From Aphodovivens avicola (GTDB taxonomy: Bacteria > Actinomycetota > Coriobacteriia > Coriobacteriales > Eggerthellaceae), in assembly GCA_018712515.1 (NCBI GenBank), contig DVGW01000021.1, forward strand, positions 1 to 43,677: DNA of 43,677 nt, read 5' to 3'. This document shows, in pieces, positions 24,201-31,031 of this stretch. The position numbers and the translations under genes were made by a program. Numbering within the stretch: position 1 is the stretch's first letter; each line of letters starts with the position of its first letter. Below the pieces are notes generated by a model. That model did no database searches. It was given only the letters and a program-made list of their open reading frames with translations, and had not been told where the DNA came from.

Positions 24201-25265
24201 CTACACCGACAGGGACACGCCCGTGAGCCCCGCATCCTGGGGCAGGCCGAACACGATGTTGGCGCACTGGACCGCCTGGCCGGCAGCCCCCTTGCCCAGG
24301 TTGTCGATCGCGCCGGTCGCCACCAGCGCATGCGCCGGCTCGTTGAGCGCCAGGCCGATATGCGCGCGGTTCGTGCCCGCGACCGACGCCGTGCGCGGCT
24401 GCCGCCCCGCATCGAGCACCGTGACGAAGGGGCTTCCCTCGTACACGCGGCGGTACTCGTCGATGTAGACCTGGATGTCGGAGGGCGCGTCCGCCGCGAG
24501 GGGCAGCGTCACCGTCGACAGCAGCCCGCGGCCGAGCGGGGCCAGATGCGGCGTGAACACCACGCGGCCCGGAGCCGCCAGGATCTGCTCGATTTCGGGC
24601 GTGTGGCGATGCGTCCCCACGCCGTACGCCTCGACATTGGCGTCGGCGAAGCAGAAATGCGTGCGCTGGGACGCCTTCTTGCCCGCGCCGGTCACGCCCG
24701 AGATCGCGTCGACGACGATGGGGGCATCCTCGCGCACGAACCCCGCGCGCACCGCGGGCGCCGCCGCAAGGGACGTCGCGGTGGGATAGCACCCCGCGCA
24801 CGCCACCAGCGCGGGAGTCCCCGCCGCGCGCTCGGCGGCCGCGCGGGCAAGCTCATCGCCCGCCAGCTCGGGCAGGCCGAACGCCGCGCGCGCCAGAAGC
24901 TCCGTCTGGGTGTGGGGCACCTTGTACCACCGCTCGTAGACCGCCGGGTCCTTCAGACGGAAATCCGCGGAAAGGTCGATGACCGAGATGCCGCGCGCGA
25001 TATAGCCGGGAGCGGCGGCGAGCGCCGCGGTATGGGGCACCGCGAGGAACACGACGTCGCAGGCATCGAGCGCCGGATCGTCATGCGCGAGGAAGCGCAG
25101 GTCGCTCACGCCCTCGAACGCCGGATACGCATCGGCGAGACGCGTGCCCGCAAGCTCGGAGGACGTGATCGCCACCAGCTCGAACTCCGGATGCGCCGAC
25201 AGGAGGCGCACCGCCTCGATGCCCGCGAACCCCGCAGCTCCAACGACTCCCGCTTTGATAGACAT
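24201..25265 (-). CDS. argC: N-acetyl-gamma-glutamyl-phosphate reductase
   Basis: This enzyme reduces N-acetylglutamyl phosphate to the semialdehyde with NADPH. The N-terminal nucleotide-binding motif is 'GVVGAAGFAGIEAVRLL'. The catalytic cysteine lies in 'ACAGCYPTATSLA' (Cys159), and the later 'HRHTPEIEQIL' and 'PHLAPLGRGLLSTV' segments are typical. I start it at the ATG at 25265, which has AAGGTG 7 nt upstream; a GTG three codons earlier has no such site. It is the first gene of the arg cluster, divergent from gshA. Confidence 0.98.
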   Translation of the reverse strand: MSIKAGVVGAAGFAGIEAVRLLSAHPEFELVAITSSELAGTRLADAYPAFEGVSDLRFLAHDDPALDACDVVFLAVPHTAALAAAPGYIARGISVIDLSADFRLKDPAVYERWYKVPHTQTELLARAAFGLPELAGDELARAAAERAAGTPALVACAGCYPTATSLAAAPAVRAGFVREDAPIVVDAISGVTGAGKKASQRTHFCFADANVEAYGVGTHRHTPEIEQILAAPGRVVFTPHLAPLGRGLLSTVTLPLAADAPSDIQVYIDEYRRVYEGSPFVTVLDAGRQPRTASVAGTNRAHIGLALNEPAHALVATGAIDNLGKGAAGQAVQCANIVFGLPQDAGLTGVSLSV

Positions 25266-25367
25266 ATTCAACACCTTGCTTACCGTCGCCTATAAAAACC
25301 CGCCGCAACGACCCACTCGATCGTAAGATGAAGTGAATTGATTTCGGATTGCCGCGCATCGCGCAGC

Positions 25368-25416
25368 GCGACACCGACAAACAGGTATTGTATATACAAA
25401 CGCCTCGGCCGAGGCG
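25368..25416 (+). promoter_or_regulatory. gshA promoter with two perfect palindromes
   Basis: GCGACA (25368-25373), a 17-bp spacer and TATATA (25391-25396) form a promoter candidate for gshA. The -10 is inside the perfect 12-bp palindrome TTGTATATACAA (25388-25399). Directly after it lies a perfect 16-bp palindrome, CGCCTCGGCCGAGGCG (25401-25416), at the likely transcript start. One or both could be operators. Confidence 0.55.
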
Positions 25417-25446
25417 AAAACGGCGCAGAAAGGGGAAACCCGCCAT

Positions 25447-26802
25447 ATGAATGGGAAGATCGCAGGCGAGGCGCACGCATCCGCCGATCCCCGCCAGACA
25501 GCGGACGCCGGGGCACGGGACGCATCGTCGCCGGCTTCCGGCACGGCCCAGCCCGCGCGCGAGCGCAACATCCAGGCGCTGGTCGAGTTCATCGAAAGCG
25601 GCATCAAGCCGCTCGGCGGACCCGAGGCGGTGGGCATCGAGCTCGAGCACACCGTTGTGCGCGACGATGGCAGCCCGGTCGGCTACTCCGACGAGCACGG
25701 CATCGCATGGCTTCTGGAACGGCTGCGCGCGGAGTACCCCCAGGCGACCTTCGACGAGGAGGGAGACATCCTCGGCGTCGCGCGCGAAGGCGCCGCCGTC
25801 ACGATCGAGCCGGCGGCGCAGGTGGAGCTTTCCGCCGGCCCCTTCACGCGCCTCGTCGACGCCCAGCGCGCCTTCGAGGGGTTCGAGGAGCTGCTCGCGC
25901 GCGAGCTTTCGCCGCACGGCATGAAGGCGCTGACGTTGGGCTACCACCCCACCGCCTGCGTCGACGAGCTGGCGCTCATCCCCAAACGGCGCTACCGGTT
26001 CATGGACCTGTACTTCAAGGAGCGCGGACCCTACGGGCGCCGCATGATGCGCGGCAGCGCCTCCACCCAGGTCTCGATCGACTACCACAGCGTCGAAGAC
26101 TGCCTGCGCAAACTGCGGCTGGCGGGCATCGCCGGTCCCCTGCTTGCGTTGATCTGCGACAATTCGCCGATCTTCGAAGGGGCTCCGCGTCCGCACAAGC
26201 TGGTGCGCACCAAGATCTGGAAGGAATGCGATCCCGATCGCTGCGGGATCGTCCCCGGATCGCTCGATCCCGTCTTCACGCTCGAGCGCTACGCCGCCTA
26301 TCTGCTGGACACCCCGGCGATCCTCGTGCCTTGCAAAAAGGAGGGCTGCTGCTACACCGAGCGCACGTTCGGCCAGATCTACGCCGAGACCCCGATGACG
26401 CGCGCGCAGGTCGAGCATATGACGTCGATGTTCTTCACCGACGTGCGCGTGAAGACCTATGTCGAGATCCGCCCCGCCGACGCCCTGCCCATCCCCTACG
26501 CGATCTCCTACGCCGCGCTGGTCAAGGGCCTGCTCGCCAACGATAGCGGGCTCGACGCGCTCGACGGGCTTTTCGAGGGCATCGACGAAGCGGACGTCGC
26601 CGCTGCCAAAGACGACCTGATGGCGCGCGGATACGCCGCCGAGGCGTACGGGAGGCCCGTCGCCGCGCTCTGCGACAGGCTCGTGGAGATCGCCTCGAAA
26701 GGCCTCGCCGAGGATGAGAGGGCGTTCCTCGCCCCGCTCGCCGAGCTGGTGGCGCAACGCGAGACCCTCGCGGATATCGCGGAGTCGCGGACGGCGCGCT
26801 AG
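25447..26802 (+). CDS. gshA: Glutamate-cysteine ligase, GCS2 family
   Basis: This ATP-dependent ligase joins glutamate to cysteine to give gamma-glutamylcysteine. Motifs of the GCS2 (plant/actinobacterial) type are visible: 'VGIELEHTVV' with metal-binding glutamates, 'TIEPAAQVELSAGP', 'MMRGSASTQVSIDYH' and 'VKTYVEIRPADALP'. The first 38 or so residues are Ala/Asp-rich and probably disordered. The ATG has AGAAAGGGG upstream. No glutathione synthetase (gshB) or EgtB-E genes follow, so the product may be gamma-glutamylcysteine itself or a thiol completed elsewhere. The relative EgtA (ergothioneine pathway) is an alternative name. An FKBP gene follows 75 nt on. Confidence 0.88.
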   Translation: MNGKIAGEAHASADPRQTADAGARDASSPASGTAQPARERNIQALVEFIESGIKPLGGPEAVGIELEHTVVRDDGSPVGYSDEHGIAWLLERLRAEYPQATFDEEGDILGVAREGAAVTIEPAAQVELSAGPFTRLVDAQRAFEGFEELLARELSPHGMKALTLGYHPTACVDELALIPKRRYRFMDLYFKERGPYGRRMMRGSASTQVSIDYHSVEDCLRKLRLAGIAGPLLALICDNSPIFEGAPRPHKLVRTKIWKECDPDRCGIVPGSLDPVFTLERYAAYLLDTPAILVPCKKEGCCYTERTFGQIYAETPMTRAQVEHMTSMFFTDVRVKTYVEIRPADALPIPYAISYAALVKGLLANDSGLDALDGLFEGIDEADVAAAKDDLMARGYAAEAYGRPVAALCDRLVEIASKGLAEDERAFLAPLAELVAQRETLADIAESRTAR

Positions 26803-26877
26803 CCGAAGGGCGTGCGTTTCGCTAGACTTGTCGGCACGCTGAAAACCATCATCGTAAGACAACGGATTGGAGAGACG

Positions 26878-27303
26878 ATGAGCAACGAAGGCAAGAAGGT
26901 GAAGGTGCACTACGTGGGCACCTTGGACGACGGCACCAAGTTCGATTCCTCGTTCGACCGCAACGAGCCGCTCGAGTTCACCTGCGGCGCGGGCCAGATG
27001 ATCCCCGGCTTCGACGAGGCGGTCAAGAACATGGAGGTCGGCCAGACCGTCAAGGCGCACATCCCCGCCGCGCTGGCGTACGGCGAGCGCCGCGAGGACA
27101 TGGTGCAGAAGGTGCCGCTGGACCAGATCCCCAACGGCGATCAGCTTCCGGTCGGCCAGACGGTCTACATGCGCGCCTCCAACGGCCAGCCCTTCCCCGT
27201 GTTCGTGGCGGCCATCAAGGACGGCATCGTGACGTTCGACATGAACCACGAACTCGCCGGCAAGGACCTCAACTTCGACATCACCCTGCTGGAGGTCGAG
27301 TAG
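26878..27303 (+). CDS. FKBP-type peptidyl-prolyl isomerase, SlyD-like
   Basis: This small (141-residue) cytoplasmic cis/trans prolyl isomerase and folding helper begins 'KKVKVHYVGTLDDGTKFDSSFDRNEPLEF'-like in order (FKBP strands 1-2). 'AGQMIPGFDEAVKNMEVGQ' and 'IPAALAYGERRED' follow, after which an insert-in-flap region and the closing strand 'DLNFDITLLEVE' match the SlyD type. It lacks the His/Cys-rich metal-binding tail of E. coli SlyD. The start is the ATG at 26878 with GGAGAG ahead; a longer reading from 26812 has no ribosome-binding site. It is probably co-transcribed with gshA. Confidence 0.92.
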   Translation: MSNEGKKVKVHYVGTLDDGTKFDSSFDRNEPLEFTCGAGQMIPGFDEAVKNMEVGQTVKAHIPAALAYGERREDMVQKVPLDQIPNGDQLPVGQTVYMRASNGQPFPVFVAAIKDGIVTFDMNHELAGKDLNFDITLLEVE

Positions 27304-27363
27304 CGCCCAAGCAGCACCGCATCCCAACCGGAAACCGAACGCCGCAACGGCGATCTGCGCTTT

Positions 27364-27421
27364 TGAGCACTTCTTCCCATTTAGGCGCTGATTTGGCACC
27401 TCTATTGGGAAGAAGTGCTCA
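27364..27421. repeat. 16-bp inverted repeat with a nearby third arm
   Basis: Perfect arms TGAGCACTTCTTCCCA (27364-27379) and its complement (27406-27421) flank 26 nt. A third, partial arm GGGAAGAAGTGCGCA follows at 27448-27462. This occupies the 309-nt gap 27304-27612 together with the terminator below. No gene is supported there. Confidence 0.75.
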
Positions 27422-27564
27422 GAGCGCAACGGCAGAGGCTGAAAAACGGGAAGAAGTGCGCAAAACCACGCGTTCTGGACAAAGCGACGAAGCGGCACGG
27501 CTGCAAGAAGCTTCGTGCGACAATCGAACCAAGGGCACCTCGAAGACGAAAGCTCGAAAAGACT

Positions 27565-27592
27565 GAGACGGCGGTCAAACGACCGCCGTCTC
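27565..27592. terminator. Terminator hairpin at the 3' end of map
   Basis: A perfect 12-bp stem, GAGACGGCGGTC/GACCGCCGTCTC with an AAAC loop, lies 20 nt beyond the map stop. It can serve map and the opposing FKBP transcript. Confidence 0.75.
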
Positions 27593-27612
27593 CGCTATAA
27601 AGATCGTTTTCG

Positions 27613-28497
27613 CTACCAGCTCAGCAGCTCGTAACCCGTCTCGGTGATCACCAGCTGGACCTCCCATTGCGCGGTGGGCAGGCCGTCTTTGGTGCGGACC
27701 GTCCAGCCGTTGGGATCGTCCATGTCGATCTCGTGGCCGCCCATGTTCACCATCGGCTCGATGGTGAAGCAGACGCCGGGCGCGAGCACCATGCCCGTCC
27801 CCGGCTCGGACACGAAGCTGACGAACGGATCCTCGTGGAACTCCAGCCCGATGCCGTGGCCGCCGAACTCGCGCACCACCGAATACCCGTTGGCCTCGGC
27901 ATGCGCGTTGACCGCGGCGCCGATGTCGCCGAGGAAGCCCCACGGCTTGATGGCCTCGAGGCCCTTCTGGACGCACTCCTTGGTCACGCGCACCAGGCGC
28001 TCACGCTCGGGATCGACCTCGCCGATGCAGAACATGCGCGAGGAGTCCGAGAAGTAGCCGTCCAGGATCGTGGAGCAGTCGACGTTGACGATGTCGCCCT
28101 CCTTGAGCACCACGTCGGGCGACGGGATGCCGTGGCACACCTCCTCGTTGACCGAGGTGCACACGCTTTTCGGATACCCCTCGAAGCCGAGGTCGGCGGG
28201 GATGCCGCCGTGCTCGACCGTGTAGTCATGCACCCACTGGTCGATCTGCTCGGTGGTCACGCCGGGGCCGATATGCTCGGCCACGTAGTCGAGCACGCCG
28301 ATGTTGATGGCGGCGCTGCGCTTGATGCCCTCGATGTCGGCGGCGGTCTTCAGCAGGCTGCGGTACGGGACCTCGAGCCCCTGGTCGTAGCATTGCTGCA
28401 GGCGCGTGTCGATGTCGATGTGGCACTTCTTGTATTTCCGACCGCTTCCGCACCAGCACTCGTCGTTGCGTCCCGGCACGGGCATTCCGTCGAACAT
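27613..28497 (-). CDS. map: Methionine aminopeptidase with N-terminal SEC-C zinc motif
   Basis: This enzyme removes the initiator methionine from nascent proteins. The first 27 residues hold a SEC-C type metal motif, 'NDECWCGSGRKYKKCH', as in other MAPs that dock on the ribosome. The pita-bread core follows. Metal ligands are visible in 'GDIVNVDCSTILDGYFSDSSR' order (Asp pair), 'GHGIGLEFHEDP' (His), 'TIEPMV' (Glu) and 'AQWEVQLVITETG' (Glu). The start has AAGGAAGG. It appears to be transcribed alone from its own extended -10 promoter. Confidence 0.97.
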   Translation of the reverse strand: MFDGMPVPGRNDECWCGSGRKYKKCHIDIDTRLQQCYDQGLEVPYRSLLKTAADIEGIKRSAAINIGVLDYVAEHIGPGVTTEQIDQWVHDYTVEHGGIPADLGFEGYPKSVCTSVNEEVCHGIPSPDVVLKEGDIVNVDCSTILDGYFSDSSRMFCIGEVDPERERLVRVTKECVQKGLEAIKPWGFLGDIGAAVNAHAEANGYSVVREFGGHGIGLEFHEDPFVSFVSEPGTGMVLAPGVCFTIEPMVNMGGHEIDMDDPNGWTVRTKDGLPTAQWEVQLVITETGYELLSW

Positions 28498-28720
28498 TCG
28501 GACCTTCCTTTCCGGCGCATCCCCGCGACACCGCCCCGAAAGGACCGAGAGGGCATCCTCGGCAGCATCCTGCTCGAGCCTCGCATAGGCGCGAACGAGC
28601 TTGGACGACTTTCGAAAATCGGCGTCTCGGCGATGCGCGACATCCCATCATGGCGCTCGCAAGACGGAGCATGCCATCGCGGAGGCGGCCACCCCGCATC
28701 CGCTTCGCTTTCCGCACGGC

Positions 28721-28729
28721 AGTATAGCA
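28721..28729 (-). promoter_or_regulatory. Extended -10 promoter for map
   Basis: On the minus strand TGCTATACT is an extended -10 without a good -35, of the same style as the PBP operon promoter. It predicts a 5' leader of a little over 200 nt. I see no known RNA element in the 273-nt gap 28498-28770. Confidence 0.55.
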
Positions 28730-28770
28730 TCGCGACAGCCGGCGCGGACACCGGAAGGGGTTTCGCCTCT

Positions 28771-29229
28771 TTATCTGCCCCTGAACGCGCGGTACTGCTC
28801 TTCGAGACGGGCGAGCTGGTCGGGGGAAAGCTCGGTGAGGCGCTCCATGCCATGGTCGAACTCGATGAAGCTCTCGTTGCGGCGCAGGCGCATCTTCTCG
28901 TTGAAGAAGCTGACCGTCACGCCGGTGAGCAGCGCGACCACGAATAGCGCCGACAGGCCCACGACGATGCTCAAGCCCCGCACGAGCGCCGTGTCGGGCA
29001 CGATGTCGCCGAACCCGATGGTGGTGATGGTCTGGAAGCAGTACCACACCGCATCGCCGTAGCTTTCGAACGTCTCGGGTTCGGCGATGCGGAACACCGC
29101 GCAGCAGGCGAGCAGGAACACCAGGTAGACGACGAATATCCGCTGGGCGCCCACGGCCTTCATCGTGCGCCAGAGGATGACGCCCGAACGCACGCGGTCT
29201 CCGTCGAAGCGGGAAACATCGTTTTCCAT
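28771..29229 (-). CDS. Two-transmembrane potassium channel
   Basis: This small ion channel subunit (152 residues) has one helix at about 31-48, a pore loop with the K+ selectivity filter TTIGFGD (residues 69-75), and a second helix at about 84-110. A charged cytoplasmic tail ends in a short coiled-coil-like segment. There is no RCK/TrkA domain in the protein or beside it. The Shine-Dalgarno (AGGAAAGG) overlaps the end of the CLC gene 6 nt upstream, so the two are very likely translated from one message. The filter makes K+ selectivity likely; gating is unknown. Confidence 0.9.
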   Translation of the reverse strand: MENDVSRFDGDRVRSGVILWRTMKAVGAQRIFVVYLVFLLACCAVFRIAEPETFESYGDAVWYCFQTITTIGFGDIVPDTALVRGLSIVVGLSALFVVALLTGVTVSFFNEKMRLRRNESFIEFDHGMERLTELSPDQLARLEEQYRAFRGR

Positions 29230-29235
29230 GGTCGC

Positions 29236-30663
29236 CTACCTTTCCTCGTCCATCGCCGTCGAAGCGACGGCATTCGCTCCTGCGGCATCGGGATCGACAG
29301 CCGTCTCAACGGCCTTGCCCGCACCATCATCCGCGGCACCTCCGCCGTCCGCACGGGGCGTGTCCACCAAACTGCGCGGCACCGGCAGCGCCGATCCGAC
29401 AAGCGCGGCGACACCGCTCGCCAGGATCCCGTCGATCGGGAAGCACAGGATGAGCAGCGCCAGTGTGAGCAGCGGCTTTCGCGTCATGCACGCCACCAAA
29501 GCGGTCGTCACCACCGTGACGCACAGCATGGGGTCGATCCCCGAAAGCGCCGCGACGCCGTAGCCGAAGCTCACGCCGGCGAAGATGCAGGGGAAGAAGT
29601 TGCCGCCCCTCCATCCGAAATTGAGGCACAGCGGGGTGGCGACCACTTTGAGCGCACCGGCCGCAAGGAGCGCCAGCGCGGATATGGCCGTCCACTCCCC
29701 CATGATGGTATGGCACTGGCGTTCGCCGGAGAACAGCACGCCCGGCAGCGCGACGGCCACCGCGCCCAGCGCCACACCGGCGATGAGCGGCGGCATGAGC
29801 GAGTCCTTCCTGAAGCGGCCCGTCATGGAGCCGAAAGCGCGGTTCGACGCGTGGAACAGAAGCCCCAGCGCCCAACCGGCGAGGGCGAGCGGGACGGTCC
29901 ACAGCCACGTGATCCCCTGAGCCTCGATGGAGGAGAAGCGCGGCAGCCCGGCGCCGTCCCCCAGAAGGCCGCCGATGAACGCCGCGCCGCCGAACGCGCC
30001 GAACGCCGCCGCGGTGTACAACAGCAGCTTCGCGGGACGGCGGAAGGAGTAATCGTCGGGAGAGGGCGCGCCCGGCTGCTCCTCGGCATTCATCACGATG
30101 CCCAGAAGCGGGGCGCCGAACACGGCGGAAAGCGTCGCCGAGAGCGTGAGGTCGGTGACGGCCTTCACTTTGAGCCCCGCGCGCTTGAGCGTGTTCCCGA
30201 TCCAGGTGCACGCGGCGGCGATGATGCCGGTCAGACCGGCCTCGGGGCCGATGGATCCCCCGAACACAAGCGGCAGCAAAAAGCTCACGATGCTGCTGCC
30301 GAGCCCGCGCAGGCGGTAGCCGCCCGTGGCGCGCACCTCCCCCATCACGGTCTCCAGCGAGGCGGGGGCGTTGCGGAACGCGCGCGTCCACAATCCGATG
30401 ATCAATCCCCCGAAGGGGCACAGCACGAGGGGCAGCCAAGGTGCGTCGAAGGGAAGAGCGGCGGGAAGATCGTGCCACAGCAGCTGGATGAGCAGGTTCG
30501 ACAGGGAGAGCGCTCCCCATACGACCACGCCCACGACGAAGCCGACAAGGCATGCCAGCACCACCAGGGAAAGGCTCGCAGCCGCAACGCGCCCCGTCCC
30601 CTCGATGGGAGCGCCGTAATCGCCCACGTAGGGCTTGGAAGGCCTGTCGCGCCTCTCGCTCAA
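29236..30663 (-). CDS. CLC-family chloride channel/transporter homologue (YfeO-like)
   Basis: This is a polytopic membrane protein of 475 residues. The CLC-type motif reads GGSIGPEAG at 135-143, and the C-terminal half has 'GWRGGNFFPCIFAGVSFG', matching the GxFxP-type motif. In CLC exchangers the first motif is GREGP with the gating glutamate; here that position is Ile138. It may therefore be a channel or an uncoupled transporter rather than a proton-coupled exchanger. The C-terminus is a disordered Ala/Asp-rich tail. The start codon is TTG, with AGAGGTG 4-5 nt upstream. The downstream K+ channel suggests joint control of membrane potential or osmotic balance. Confidence 0.85.
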   Translation of the reverse strand: MSERRDRPSKPYVGDYGAPIEGTGRVAAASLSLVVLACLVGFVVGVVVWGALSLSNLLIQLLWHDLPAALPFDAPWLPLVLCPFGGLIIGLWTRAFRNAPASLETVMGEVRATGGYRLRGLGSSIVSFLLPLVFGGSIGPEAGLTGIIAAACTWIGNTLKRAGLKVKAVTDLTLSATLSAVFGAPLLGIVMNAEEQPGAPSPDDYSFRRPAKLLLYTAAAFGAFGGAAFIGGLLGDGAGLPRFSSIEAQGITWLWTVPLALAGWALGLLFHASNRAFGSMTGRFRKDSLMPPLIAGVALGAVAVALPGVLFSGERQCHTIMGEWTAISALALLAAGALKVVATPLCLNFGWRGGNFFPCIFAGVSFGYGVAALSGIDPMLCVTVVTTALVACMTRKPLLTLALLILCFPIDGILASGVAALVGSALPVPRSLVDTPRADGGGAADDGAGKAVETAVDPDAAGANAVASTAMDEER

Positions 30664-30737
30664 ATGACACCTCTCGCTTTGGCCGAAACGGAAAACCCTT
30701 CCGGCCTTCCCTCATCGAAGACGCAGGCGGTTTCAAA

Positions 30738-30768
30738 ATGAGAAAAAGTGACTGTCCCTTTTTCTCAT
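30738..30768. repeat. 31-bp REP-like palindrome
   Basis: An almost perfect palindrome with ATGAGAAAAAG and CTTTTTCTCAT arms. The identical 31 bases occur again at 39936-39966. It lies in the 368-nt clc-pheT gap. Confidence 0.85.
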
Positions 30769-30791
30769 TCCCGTCCATCCATGGAAACGCA

Positions 30792-30905
30792 GGCGGGTCT
30801 TTGGCGGGGGTTCGCACGCAGTATCCGCACGAGCCGAACCGTCCAGTGGACGGTTCGTGCGAGCTCAGGACCTGTTTGAGCACGAGCCCCCGCCAAAGAC
30901 CCGCC
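30792..30905 (-). repeat. Large palindromic intergenic element, family E1, copy II (pheT-clc)
   Basis: Arms at 30792-30814 and 30883-30905 pair over 23 bp with one G-U type mismatch. The same ordered blocks as at 22358-22525 are inside. These are CGCAGTATCCGCACG, an 11-1-11 palindrome with core GTCCAGTGGAC but different flanks (CGAACC/GGTTCG instead of TCAACA/TGTTGA), and the 26-nt block with GAGCTCAGGACCTGTTTGAG. The hairpin flanks and outer arms differ between copies while pairing is kept. Confidence 0.8.
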
Positions 30906-30934
30906 GGTCGGCCGAGACCGACCGGCGAGATCCA

Positions 30935-31030
30935 ATTTTCGGTACGCAAGCCTTCGGGATCGCCGCGAGGCGGGGTGCCTCGAGCTGCCGCAGCGTCGGC
31001 TCGTTCCGTCGGCCGGCAGGTCGACGGAAC
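30935..31030 (-). repeat. Intergenic 3'-end element, family E2, copy 3 (after pheT), truncated
   Basis: It begins just after the pheT stop with a 12-bp hairpin (31003-31014 with 31019-31030, one G-U). The GCAGCGTCGGC spacer follows, and then half of the E2 core (TTCGGTACGC, GGGATCGC, GGGTGCC). The other half is missing and is replaced by a CCGGTCGG/CCGACCGG hairpin joined to E1 copy II. Confidence 0.75.
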
Positions 31031-31031
31031 C

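Noticed and set aside
25081..27498. 805-residue open frame opposite gshA and the FKBP gene
   Set aside because: Antisense of two genes with clear family motifs.
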